The notes beneath the pieces are model-generated. The model saw only the letters and a program-made list of their open reading frames with translations. It ran no database searches and had not been told where the DNA came from. Below, piece after piece: positions 12,019 to 22,765 of a DNA stretch of 64,000 bases (positions are counted from its first letter, which is position 1; each line of letters starts with the position of its first letter). Position numbers and translations under genes: made by a program. This DNA comes from Casuarius casuarius. Lineage: Eukaryota > Chordata > Aves > Casuariiformes > Casuariidae. The stretch lies in the NCBI GenBank assembly GCA_003342895.1, contig PTFA01000396.1, forward strand, positions 369,584-433,583, given 5' to 3'.

Positions 12019-15000
12019 GAGCAGCGATCCCTGGGGAAGCAGGGCATCCCTGTGTGTGTGCGTTGGGGGCTGCCGGGGTCATCCCCCTGGACTCCGGTCT
12101 GGGGCAGGCAAAAGCATCTCCAGCCTGATTCGGGCCCACGGCCGCCCCGGCAGGCCTGTGCCACCTGCCCGGTCCAGGGCTGGCCGGCGCACGTGTCCCG
12201 GGCAGCTCAGCGGGCCGGCCCGGGGGTGGCAGTGGTGCTGGCTCTCACACGTCCGAGCCCCGGGGAGGGACACCTGCTGCCGCCCCAGCCCGCGGGGTGG
12301 CACATCCCACGGGGCAGCGGGGCCAGCGCCGCTTTGCTCTTTCCCACGGGCGCAAAGGTTGTGAGGGTGGTGGGAAGCCCCCCGAGGACGCAGCCGGCCT
12401 CCGGCAGCGGCGCCTGTGAGGATGGAGCCGTGTGTTGCCCATTGCTGCACTCGCCGTCTGAAACGGCATCGTGCGCTGGCGGGAGCAAGGGAAGGGTTGC
12501 GGTGGCAGGGAAAGGTGCACGTCCATCCCGCCAGTGATGGGCGCGTGTCGTTTGCTGGGGTTTTGTTCTGCCTGCTTGTTTTCAGTGTTAACTTAACCAT
12601 TCCTGGCACTCGAACGCTTCAGGTATTTGTTTGTCTTTTCTTTCCCCCACTAAAATGCTCATGCAATATTCTCCTGCAAAATAGTGGGATGTTCCCAACT
12701 GTAACCTAGATTAAAAGAAACCATTGAGGAACTTTCAGAGGGATCCTATGTTAGACAGCTTGTATTTAACAACCTCCTCGTCGCTGCTCTGCAGATCCCA
12801 CATTCCAGCGACCCGGCGTGGAGCTCTCCTGAAGCCCGTATGAAACTGAACGTTGTAATTCTTCCCAAAGTCCTTTCACAGCTTATCAGTTTCTCACTGA
12901 GCCCAGGACAAGGGACCTATTACTTCTAACTTGTGTTTGTCTTCCTGTTTCCAGATGCCTGTGCCGTTTTGTGATTTAGGTTGTTGCGTCAGTGTGATCC
13001 GTTAAAGATGAAAAGTGCGCTGAAGAGCACATTACCTGCTTAGCTCTAAAATTCAGATGTGTTTTCTGAAGAGACTAGTTCAAAGTATTTAAAGCCTCAA
13101 AAAGTGCATATTGCTATTAACCTCACTCTTAAAAACATTGAACGAAGCGGGAAACACATGCCATTTTTTTCTAAAGTGTGAATTAAAATAGTGAGCTCTC
13201 ATGCCTCTCAGAATATTTTGTAATAGAAACTTCCTGACAGTTTTAATACGGCATTTCTAGTTCACATATAGCGAAACTGTTAGCACTTTTAGGGATTAAG
13301 CTAATGAAGCAAGAAAACCTTTAAAGTTTGAACACTACGCCCACCATGATGTGTGAAGCTGTTGTATGGTATGTTCCCTCCTGCAGCATCATATTTGTTT
13401 TAACTAAAGATCTCTCAAAACTGAAAAAGCCAGAATCTTTCGCAGGAATAAACAGAAAGATAAGAGAGGTCAAATGCAGGGGGAAAAGTTATGCCACTCT
13501 ACAAACCAGAGTGTGCTTGCTGAAATAAGGAAACAGGAGGTTTCTCTTAGTGCAGATCTTTCTCCACGATGTATTTCTTCATCTTTGCTCTGGGTTCAAG
13601 AGTAAAATTGTTTACCATTTCAACCTTAGCAGTCATTATTAGGCTCAATACCCTCTTAGGATGCATGTGGATATGTATGCTTTTTATTTTTATTTATTTT
13701 TTAATAGCCAGTAAACCTGACACTGTGTCACCCTGAACTAGATATGCTCATTTGCACATGGACAAAAATGGGTGTAGAAAACTCTTAAAAGGGCTTTATA
13801 ATGTTGGACATCCCCTCTGAAGTGATGTCTGTGAAAATACCATGTGCATAGCAATGGGCAAACTGCAGACCAGTTGTTTCAGGCTCTTTTCAGACTCAGG
13901 CAGCCATTATTTCTTTAGCTTTACCCTATTCTCATTTTATGCTCAGTTTTTTCAACCTCAGAGAGCCAAACCTCTACCTCTAGGGTTAAATTCATGTTCA
14001 GAGTCAATGGCAAACCTCCTAGCAACTCAAAGAGAGCAAAGATGCCATTCTCCACTTTTGCTAGGAAAGCTTAGTTCTGTAGTACAAACTAACTGCCTCC
14101 AGGAAAAAGGTAGCCAAAACCAAACCTTCACTGTCTTGCCTTCCCTTATGTGCAGTGCTATATTTCTAAATACTATGGATTTGATGAGAAGAATGAGCCT
14201 GGTAATACATGAAATGCATCTTCTCTCATTTGGTCATGCTAACTATTTAGAATAAAAAGCATTATCTGACAAAGAATATGGAGTATATCCAATATATAGT
14301 AGTTATAATCTGTATTTTAGTTATTACTCTTTTTTTTTTTTTACAGCAGGGGAAAAGATGACCTGCCATTTGTCAGCACTACAGATATTCCTATACTTTC
14401 TGGAGCAAGAACTAAGGATGTGACATATTTCTTCACCATCTTCTCAGAAAATCCCTTATTTGAAATAGTGAGTTTGCTTGCTAGTCACAGCCTTTCCAAC
14501 CAAACATCACTCTTAGAAGCCAGGTACTAAGCACAGCAACAAAATTTTTCTGCTGTGGGACACAGTAAGCCAGCCCCGTATTTGGTTGTATGTATTTCTG
14601 GGCTTGGAAGTCATATAGCATTCATATACTGCCTAGATCAAACTGTAGAGAGTAAGAATACATCTTTTGTGGTGCAGAGATGTGCTGCCAAATTGATTAG
14701 GTACCTTCCGTGTGACTATTTTTAGTGCCTTTTAGATCTACAGTCCCAAAATAAAATAAATAATGACACTTTGTGAAACATGCAGCTCTCAGGCGTACAG
14801 ACAATGCAGATTAAGATGCTGCTTGGCTGTATTTTTGAATTGGTGGGAAATGCATTCTTTGTGGTGAATTGCTGATGGAAAATAGGGAAAGAGGAAGGAC
14901 AAAAGGAATGTTCTGTAAAGACTTTCAAAGTAATTTATACTTTCACTGGAGCATTTCAGTAGAAAGCCACATCCTAGAGCCGTTAACAGAAACCTACGAG

Positions 15001-17799
15001 ATAAACCCAGCATTTTCAGTGAATAAAGCTCTGTTGAGGGCTTGGGGTTTGTTTGTCCCCAAAACAAAATGATTTCAGTGTGACTTCAGCATGTGTTTAG
15101 AAGTTAAGCACGTGCTTATGTACTTATGTACACAGAGCAGTTGTATGTAGTAGAGGTATAGGAGAGGTGTACGGAGAGGCCTGGGTGGAGGCACGGGGAT
15201 AGTCTCCTGAAGCAGGCATCACCGCTGAGACAACCGCCCAGAGCAATACAGCCTAAAAGTTCTGCGGAGGTTTATTTTGCTATTATAATAATGCTATTTA
15301 GATAGCATGGGTATGCCCCTACCAGAGCAAGCACGTCTGACACACCTCTCCAATTTGCGTCTTAGCTACCTAACATTTACGGGTAACATGCCACCCGTAA
15401 GAAAGCCACCTTGTACAGCCAAACACAGTGAATGTTGAGCGAAAACTGTCACAAAAGAGCTTTGCACAGATCCTTGACAGAGTATATTCAAACTCTGTAA
15501 GCAGGCTGGTCAGTTATGATTCACCCACTGTCAAACACCAATAGTCTGGTTTGGGACTCAACATGTGTTTTAAGTATCATGGAAGTTAAACGTGAGGATT
15601 TGCTCCCATTTAAAATTATGAAACAGATATCATAAAGCAGAAAATAAAGGAGGCGAAGGCGGTCCCTTCATTGGGTTGAGAAAAAGTACTCTACTTTATC
15701 TGCATTTGAAAGGAAGTTTGCTTAGAAGGATTGATGTGGACTTCAGAGATTCAGAAACACAGAGCCCCAATTATGCCTCCAGATAAAAAGGGTTAGTGAA
15801 CTTTGTAGTATGTTACTGTATGAAAGTGTTAGGTCAGCTGGAAGGGAAATATGGGGAATATATTACAAAGTGAAGTGGTTACATGTAATTATCAAGCATA
15901 GTCAGCCAGAAGGCAAAAATAAAGAGGAAAGAGTGGAATTCTGTTCTCTAAACACATCTTAATAATAGTAATCTCAATTTGAATGGAGAGAGAAAGCTAA
16001 ACAAAAATAAATCTCTTAGGCATTGAAAGGAGGTGAAGAGAAAGTACATGACCAGAACAGGGAGCTCTGAATTGCGCCAGCGCCCTGGCACTCCGGAGAT
16101 GAAACAGAGGATCGTCTGAAGTCAGGCTAGAAAGAGTTGAAGAAGGACAGTTTGCAATCCCCTTCCCTCACTCTGAAAATATCCTTTTAAAGAGTCTGAT
16201 TGAAAAATAGGGCTTTTTAGAAGCTGAGAATAAGGTGCTAACGAGCTAGTAAAAATTGAGCGAGTTGTTCGGTTATTAATTCATGATTTTAGAAGGATAA
16301 ATACGAAGGTTCATCAAAATGATTAATGCCTTATTTTATTAAATACAGTAAATGGTATTACATCTTATGCAGGTGGAAAGTATCTGTATCCTGAGGTGCT
16401 TAAAGGGAGGGCCGTGTCGCAGTGTCACCCTGCTACAGCTGGGGAAGCAGGTATGGACCACGGCTTCGCAGTGCGGTGGCTGGAGCGAAATCAGCTGCTT
16501 TTCTCCACCCAAAGGCGTGTTTATCCCTCTCCCAAGGACCCCGCAGCCTGACGCTTTGGTGCTGCTCTGTGTTCGGCCTGGCTGTGCCGTGAAATCACAC
16601 CGAGCACAGCCAGCCAGCGAGCAGTCCCGTGCGGCTCAGCAGGACCAGGTGGGAAGCCCAGGTCTTCTGAACCAGCTCTCTCTGGGAGCAGTAGCCCCAT
16701 CTCCCTGTGGGCCTCAGCCTTGGGGGCAGAAGACTCGTCGTTTGGGCCTTGTAAAGGGGGGACACGACAAACCCACTTCCTTTTCCAGGCTGTCACCAAC
16801 AGAGATACAGGAGCACGGGAAACACCAGGTGGATCCTGGTCTTGTGCATAGAGAGTTCACGTGGGAAGGAGCTGGGAAGTTTGTTCCCCCCAGGAGGGAT
16901 CCACAATCTGTAAAACCTTTGGTTTACCTAGGTGCATTTCTGATGTCTTCCAGGAAATTTCAGGATGGTTTCCCAGTGAAATAATGGAGGAAAATCTAAA
17001 AGGTGTAGAAATGCATTGAATTCAGCTTATCCCCTAAATTGGCATGATCTTTCAGGACATCCCTGGGGGGAAAAGGAGGCATCCTGATTTTTTAGCAGTG
17101 GGAATGAAAAGTTTCCACCAATAGGGCAGGAATTTTTCCAAGACATTTATTTTTTCCTGGTTTTCCAACTTAGGTTAAAGTTTTAACAGTACAGATTTAT
17201 TTGCTTAAATAAAGTTTAAGCAAAGCTGTCAGGGATCAAGACACTTTATAGGGAACACTCTAACTTGTTACAAAATGTAGTCTCAGCAGTGTATAATGTG
17301 GGTTGTTTGCAGAAAGAGATAAATATGTGGTAAACATTGCCGTGCAGTTACAAAGGCAGAAGCAGGCACTCCGAATGCATTGGGGAGTGGAACTTCAGCA
17401 CAAGCGAAACCACATAATTTTGATATTGACTTCAGTGAGGCTGGGATTTTTCTCGTTGTGGTAGTGGTCAAATCAGGCATTTATGACACCACAGAATTCC
17501 CATGTATGCACAAAATAATCTAGAACTCGGTTTTGAGAAGTATATACAAATGCAATGTGTTTGTTCATGTTAACCGTATTTTCTTAATGCCTGGCTACCT
17601 CCCCCAACTCACACTGAAGTCATCATTAAGTTTCATTCAGAATGAAGGTGCCATCTGCTTTCAATTAGGAGCAGGTGAACTGGTGCCAGTTTCAGGTCTA
17701 GGCTTGGGCAATCTCTGTTTGGAAATGGATCATCAACCTGAATATGGCCTTTTTGTGGTGATTTATTGGCATTGCAGTAAGCTGCTGGGGATCCTGCTG

Positions 17800-17870
17800 G
17801 GCTATTTACTAGGCAGACACACAAGTAAATGACCATCCTTGCCCCAAGAAATTTAAAGCTCAGATCCTGG
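17800..17870. repeat. Possible L2/MIR3-like fossil
   Basis: The block CCTTGCCCCAAGAAATTTAA with its flanking CAGACACACAAGTAAATGA resembles the common amniote repeat segment 'agtccctgccccaaagagctta'. It is short and diverged, so the assignment is tentative. Confidence 0.3.
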
Positions 17871-18212
17871 AACAATTTACATAGACACTTTGCTTCACAC
17901 ACTGCAAAAGGTCCCAGGAAAATTAGAGAAGCAACATTCTGGAAATGTTTCATACAAGTTGAGATTAGCCTTGAGCTTTCTCAAGAGTCCAAGTAGCTGG
18001 ATATGAGCCTTTCGGTGATTATGCAATAGTTGACTGTAAAGATACTTCTTTTATGACAGCACATCAGTGCAGCAGAGCTGAAATTAAGTTTCTGTTCTAT
18101 CTCTATTTTCATTGGTAATTTTCTTCCAGCCAGCACTTGCTTTGCTTTCAGCCCAATGGGGATTTTCTTTCTCCCCTATTGAGGAAAATGACTTCAGTTT
18201 CTCATCAGGATT

Positions 18213-18230
18213 AAAAAAAAAAAAAAAAAA
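18213..18230 (+). repeat. Poly(A) tract, 18 bases
   Basis: This is an uninterrupted A18 run. No retrogene or SINE body was recognised directly upstream, so it may be a simple repeat rather than a retroposon tail. Confidence 0.95.
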
Positions 18231-19229
18231 GTAGAAGAAGCAGCAGCCAATAAATGTGCTTTCTACTTGTTCCAAGAACTGGCAGAACTCTTCTTGACAT
18301 ACAATTCTTGTACCTTTTAATATTGAATTTATTTTCCTGAAAGTTTTTTTTTTTAATAATTGCCCTTCAATCATAGCTATTGCACCTACCTTTCTCGAAC
18401 ACCTAGGTAATCCTAAGGAGCTGAAAAAATGTCCTGTCCCTATCACAGATATCACTAGCTAAGTTGGCCATTTCCACTGGGAACGCTGTGTAACTCCCTT
18501 AACCAGCCTGCACCTGATTTGTGCTCTCTTCACTGAGACATCTCTCCAGGACTTCAATGACAACAGCATTAATCCCCAAATTCTGTGTTAAAGATGTGCT
18601 ACAAACAAAGTGTCAGTTACCTCTCCTGTGCCATTACTTATCACTGTGGTGCCTTTTCAGTAAATGAATTGCCAGGGACATGAAAATACCGGGAGCACTG
18701 GCAAGCTCCAGACCAGGAGTGCTCCTGAACACATACTTCAGGCAACGGGCAGCACCAAGGCTGAACCACATCTCCTCTTCGGGCCCGAGATCTAATCAAA
18801 CTCCATGTCATGCAGAAAAAGAGACACAAGAAGAGAACAAGCAAAGGAAGCTGAACCAGCCAGACCTCTGTGATTAGCACTAAATACACATAAAACCATT
18901 GAAAAGGGGAGCTCCTGGGTAGCTGGTTATCCTCGAGGATCTCTCCCCATGGTGTGAAGGAGAAGGGCCTGGTACCCAAGTCATATCCTCTGCTTTGTCA
19001 AGCCAGTAACATCCTTCACTGGCCCCAGGGCCGATGCTCTAAAGCTGTTCCACCCTCTTTCTTTGCCTTGCAGTGATGGACCAGGACTCCTATCTAAGAT
19101 GCCATGGACATCTGCAACTATTTTAAACAAAAGCTTCATTTTTTAAATACCAGAGTCATTGGCTGGGATGAGCCACGAGCTTTCACATTGCCTGGTGAGA
19201 GTCTGGATGGAAAAGCCTAACTTTGACAT

Positions 19230-19330
19230 AGAAAACAGAAGTAGAAGGACCTGAGGACCTCATCTAGCACTCCCTTCAGCCAGGGCAGGAACAACTACTC
19301 CCTAACTGCATATTGCAAAAATGCAATGTC
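19230..19330 (-). repeat. Possible ancient CR1/L3-like 3' fragment
   Basis: The plus strand reads GTAGAAGGACCTGAGGACCT then CATCTAGCACTCCCTTCAG. This resembles the reverse complement of CR1/L3-type 3' ends, where a 'gaagggacct...atctagtcca' block is usual. Only a short core matches and the rest is eroded. Confidence 0.3.
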
Positions 19331-21429
19331 CAAAGCAGGACTTCGCTGAATTTTCCAGGCTCCCTCCCCTCCACAGCTGAGAACTAGACAAGCTAGCTAG
19401 TACTTCTGCCAAACACAGTCCATATTCTCCCCAAGCCACTCAGGGGCTGGCTTTTATCAGTGACCCACAGGCTAATCTGCTTTAATGAAACTGCATGTAA
19501 AGGGTCAGAGTTACATTCCTGAGTCAGACTTCACAAGATTGCATCCTAGGTACATACCCACGCACAGACAAGATCTGGGTGAGATACTGGGCATGGATAT
19601 TTAAGAGCACTTAATGCTGGCTCCAGTCTCCATTCTCTGAGGCCAAGAGTCATCTGCAGAAACAGGGATTTGGGGACGTGTTGTAGTTCTTATTCCTTGC
19701 TCCTTTTCTGATCCATAAAGATACTCCGACCAGAAGGTGACATCATGATTTCTGTGTGTGCATCCTACTTTCCCAGATTGGTCTCTTCCCTGCTATTCAT
19801 CTGCATAAGAATCAGGCCACTTTAGCAAGGTTCAAGCCTCAGTAGATAGCCCAATCTCTGTTAAACATCATGGACCATCTACCCCTAGGTCCTCTTGCTC
19901 AGTAGCTGCCAGCATCACAGACCAGTAACAGGGCAATGTATAGACTCTGCACAGAGCGTGCAGGCTATAGCAAGCATTTGGCCCCATGGAGAGCCAGCTG
20001 TCATAGCTCTGCACAGAGGGCAGGAGGACCATACTCTCAAATAAAGCAAACTGGTCGCAGCGTAGGAAGTCATCTTGAACAGTTCTACCAGAAGGAACTG
20101 GTAAAATGCCCAACTATGCTTTTTCGGATTCTAATTTCCTGGTCCTATGACTCATTCGTAAATGCCAGACAGCTGAGTACAGAGCATTAGGGAAAGCATC
20201 CACAAGCTACAGATAGCATTTTAAATCCCACTAGAGAATGCCTCTTTCTTCTGTTCTCTACTTGATTGTGGCTTTTCCATTGTCAATAAGGCAGGAATGA
20301 TCAGTATCTAACATGTATCAGGCTGTCTCTAGCAATGAAACAGAGTGGCATTCATGCAAATGAAGCACATAAGTGGACAGAAAATGTGTTATTATCAACA
20401 ATACAGAGACTCTATTCTGAAGATAGCATGATTTTAGGGAGTGGTGACATCAAAGAAAATAGCATTTCCTAACTGTCTCATAACTTAATAAAATGTTTTC
20501 AGCTGGATACCAAGGCTTGGAGGATATATCCTGGTTACTCTCGAGTCAGAAGATCAAATAGATGGGGAAGTGAGGCCAGGACAAGGTTTCTCCAAACATT
20601 TGGCTGTGCATAACTCACTAAAATTGAATATCATTTTCATTTGCCATCCTATAAAGTGGGGCCTCTTAAAAGCCAGATACACCCTGCAAAAGGGAATCAT
20701 TTATGTAAACAAAAATGCAGACAAATGCACTGTAGCAGAACTGCTGCCAGCATTGCTACACTAGCTTTTGCATCACCCACGCAACTGCTGTCCCAGTGTG
20801 AGCTGGCAAGGGAGATGCTTGCTGCCTCTTCGCACTTAGCGCTCCCCAAGACCCTCTGCAAAGAATGACTTTTTTCTCCCAATCTCTTGCTCCTTCATCC
20901 TGCCTGTCAACGGTGCCAGCATGGCAGCTCGGGCCTGGCAGGGCTGATGGATTTGGGCTTGGTGCCTTGCACACGCAGCAAAATCACTGCTGGTCCCAGG
21001 CTGGCCCATGTGGGCTCCTCTGAAGGGACCGCTCATTGGTGGGGTTTAGCTGCTGCCTGACTAACCACACTGGATACTGGAGGGCTATTTTTTTTACTAA
21101 GGGAGCTTTCCTTATACATGCTTACAGCCATGACTTTTTCACAGATTAGCAATCTAATTTCTATCTAGCACTTTCTATCAAGTATAATCACCTTTACAAT
21201 GCACTGTTACGTAAAGGTTGGACATCTGATGTGGGGTGACCGGTAGGGCCAGGGAGGGTGAGGCCTTAGAGGGGCAAGCGGGGAAGACATCACCATTCTG
21301 CTTTTTATGGTGAATCCTGCACGTGTCAGTATGGTGAAAGGTGGTTACGTCCCCCTGCATCCTCCCAACTCATCACCAAGGTGGTGATGTTAGAAACACA
21401 AGGGCTAATTCAGCAGTAACGATCTCAAG

Positions 21430-22080
21430 CTGATGCTGAAGAGCCTGCAAGGAAGCTCTCTCAGCTCACCCATCACGCGCAGCTAATACATCAGCGGGAG
21501 AGACCGGGGCAAGGTCCAGTTTCACCCTGACATGCTCTTCCTGTGCTGGCACCGAGCGAGCTCCTGCCAGGTCTAAAAATGGCCCGGAGGCAGAGCCACT
21601 GTAACCCTACACGCGGGGAGGAGATTTCGCTTTCTCACAAAGTGTGCCAGGGGGCCCCCATAAATTACGAAGAGACTGTAAAGGCTAGAGGGCCGGCTAT
21701 TTGTTTTTCATGAGGAGCCCGGACCTGCGTTGATTCATGGCGCTCACTTGGAAGTCCCTTGCTGTGTTTTCTTTTTGAGTGTTTTGCGTGAGATAGCAGC
21801 AGCGCGTGGGCCGTCGCGGCTGTTGGAAGCACCACAAAGTCTTTCCTAAGCAAGCAGGGTGTTAATCCTTGGCCAGACCCCAGGGGAGGAAATGGCATAA
21901 TTTGCACTCTGCCTCCTGTAATTCTCCCCGTTTTTCCCCTCGGATACAATTATACATTGTCACTTCCTGCCCTAAGTGTCAAGTTGTCCGGGCTTTAATG
22001 CACCCTCCTCTCTCCCAAATACCTACTTGGAGGCCAGTTTCGCACCCAACACCGGTAGCCCTTGGAGGGCCTGCTCCCTC
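21430..22080. promoter_or_regulatory. CpG-elevated unique segment, possible regulatory element
   Basis: The base composition differs from its flanks. CpGs are frequent (for example around CACGCGCAGC, CACCGAGCGAGC and GTGGGCCGTCGCGG), mixed with AT-rich motif-like words such as GGGCTTTAATGCAC and CATAATTTGCAC. There are no repeats and no clear exon. This mixture is common in conserved enhancers or distal promoter DNA, but conservation cannot be judged from one sequence. Confidence 0.25.
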
Positions 22081-22449
22081 CGGCCTGCTGTGAGAAGCAT
22101 GCAATAGCAAGACAAATACTGAGCGTGCTTTAGCCCCTTATTTGTTAGCGATGAGACGGTGCCTCCACACCCCAGAGGAGGTGTTGTTCTCCAGAAGTGC
22201 CAAAACATTTTTTAATTTAACCTGCACATCTGCCCTCACACACCGCCTCTGGCCTCAGAAGGTGAGTCTTGTTGCAGGTAGTGAAAAGCTGAGGGAAGGG
22301 GTATTTGCAAATTGCCCTGATGTGTCACAACGGTGTGGTCAGATTTTGAGTTTTGTCACCTCGTTCCCATCACCAGATCGCTCCCTGTGAATGAAATTCA
22401 GTCATGTCCCTGCTGGCTGTGTTTTCAGAAAACTTCAGGGAGGCAAGTC

Positions 22450-22765
22450 CCCAGCTCAGCACGCAGGTGTCCAAGTTTTCTCGAAAGCCGCACGAGTTTA
22501 CGGCTATTGGTGCGCAGAGGGATGCATACACTGCACAGGCCAGGGTCGAGCTGAAATACCCAAGTCAGAGCAAATGCCGGCGGGTCTGCGAAGCTCAGTC
22601 CTGCCACGCATGCAGGGTCAGGTGTGCGGCCGGGCCCACGTGGCACTGTGCCACAACGAGGCAGCTCTGCTGCTGCTGATCTGCCGCTGTGGTCAGTGCT
22701 CTTGCTTGCTGGCCAGCGTCATGGAGCCACGATGAGTGAAGACGAAAAGCTCCTCCGAGGTAAAG
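22450..22765 (+). promoter_or_regulatory. CpG-dense segment with donor-like end, candidate first exon
   Basis: Counting by eye gives 20 CpG in about 320 bases, far above the surrounding DNA and comparable with a small CpG island. Near its right edge an ATG at 22732 opens a frame beginning MSEDEKLLR, cut after nine codons plus one base by CGAG followed by GTAAAG, a plausible splice donor (exon end 22759). This arrangement would suit a promoter plus short first exon transcribed to the right. I recognise no protein and no partner exon. It could instead be a CpG-rich conserved non-coding element. Confidence 0.35.

Larger units (their letters stand above)
10400..12560. promoter_or_regulatory. CpG-island-like GC-rich block, candidate TRABD2A promoter and first exon
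   Basis: GC and CpG content rise sharply against the AT-richer flanks and stay high on both sides of a run of N. CpG islands of this size usually mark vertebrate promoters. It lies upstream of the TRABD2A exon on the correct side for a minus-strand gene. I see no signal-peptide-like first exon with a good donor in the sequenced part on the minus strand, so exon 1 could be within the gap or further upstream. The long open frames through this block on both strands are by-products of high GC and of N being read through. They are not supported as proteins. Confidence 0.5.
12561..21420. other. Non-coding stretch upstream of TRABD2A
   Basis: It is AT-richer than the CpG block and has no recognised exon. 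Items seen are a TTTTTATTTTTATTTATTT low-complexity patch near 13.68-13.70 kb, a T12 tract followed by ACAG at 14331-14346 that resembles a splice acceptor but has no convincing partner, and an A18 tract at 18213-18230. There are two old-repeat candidates, near 17.8 kb and 19.2 kb. Open frames here have no domain, no conserved-looking pattern and no matching splice sites. Confidence 0.6.

Noticed and set aside
10375..12537. Very long plus and minus frames (up to 720 codons) across the CpG block
   Set aside because: They run through 629 N and a CCTGCC minisatellite. The length is produced by the gap and by repeat composition.
14331..14346. T12 tract plus ACAG as a splice acceptor
   Set aside because: The following sequence has no convincing open frame with a donor, so it is probably a simple T-run.
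18815..18845. ETQEENKQ-like peptide suggesting a thymosin-beta exon
   Set aside because: Only four or five residues resemble the thymosin KTETQEKN motif. The flanks do not match and no splice sites fit.
22149..22261. Segment between TTATTTGTTAG and CAGAAG/GTGAGT on the plus strand
   Set aside because: The donor is good but the acceptor is mediocre and the peptide unremarkable. It is not strong enough to call, though it lies beside the CpG-dense segment.
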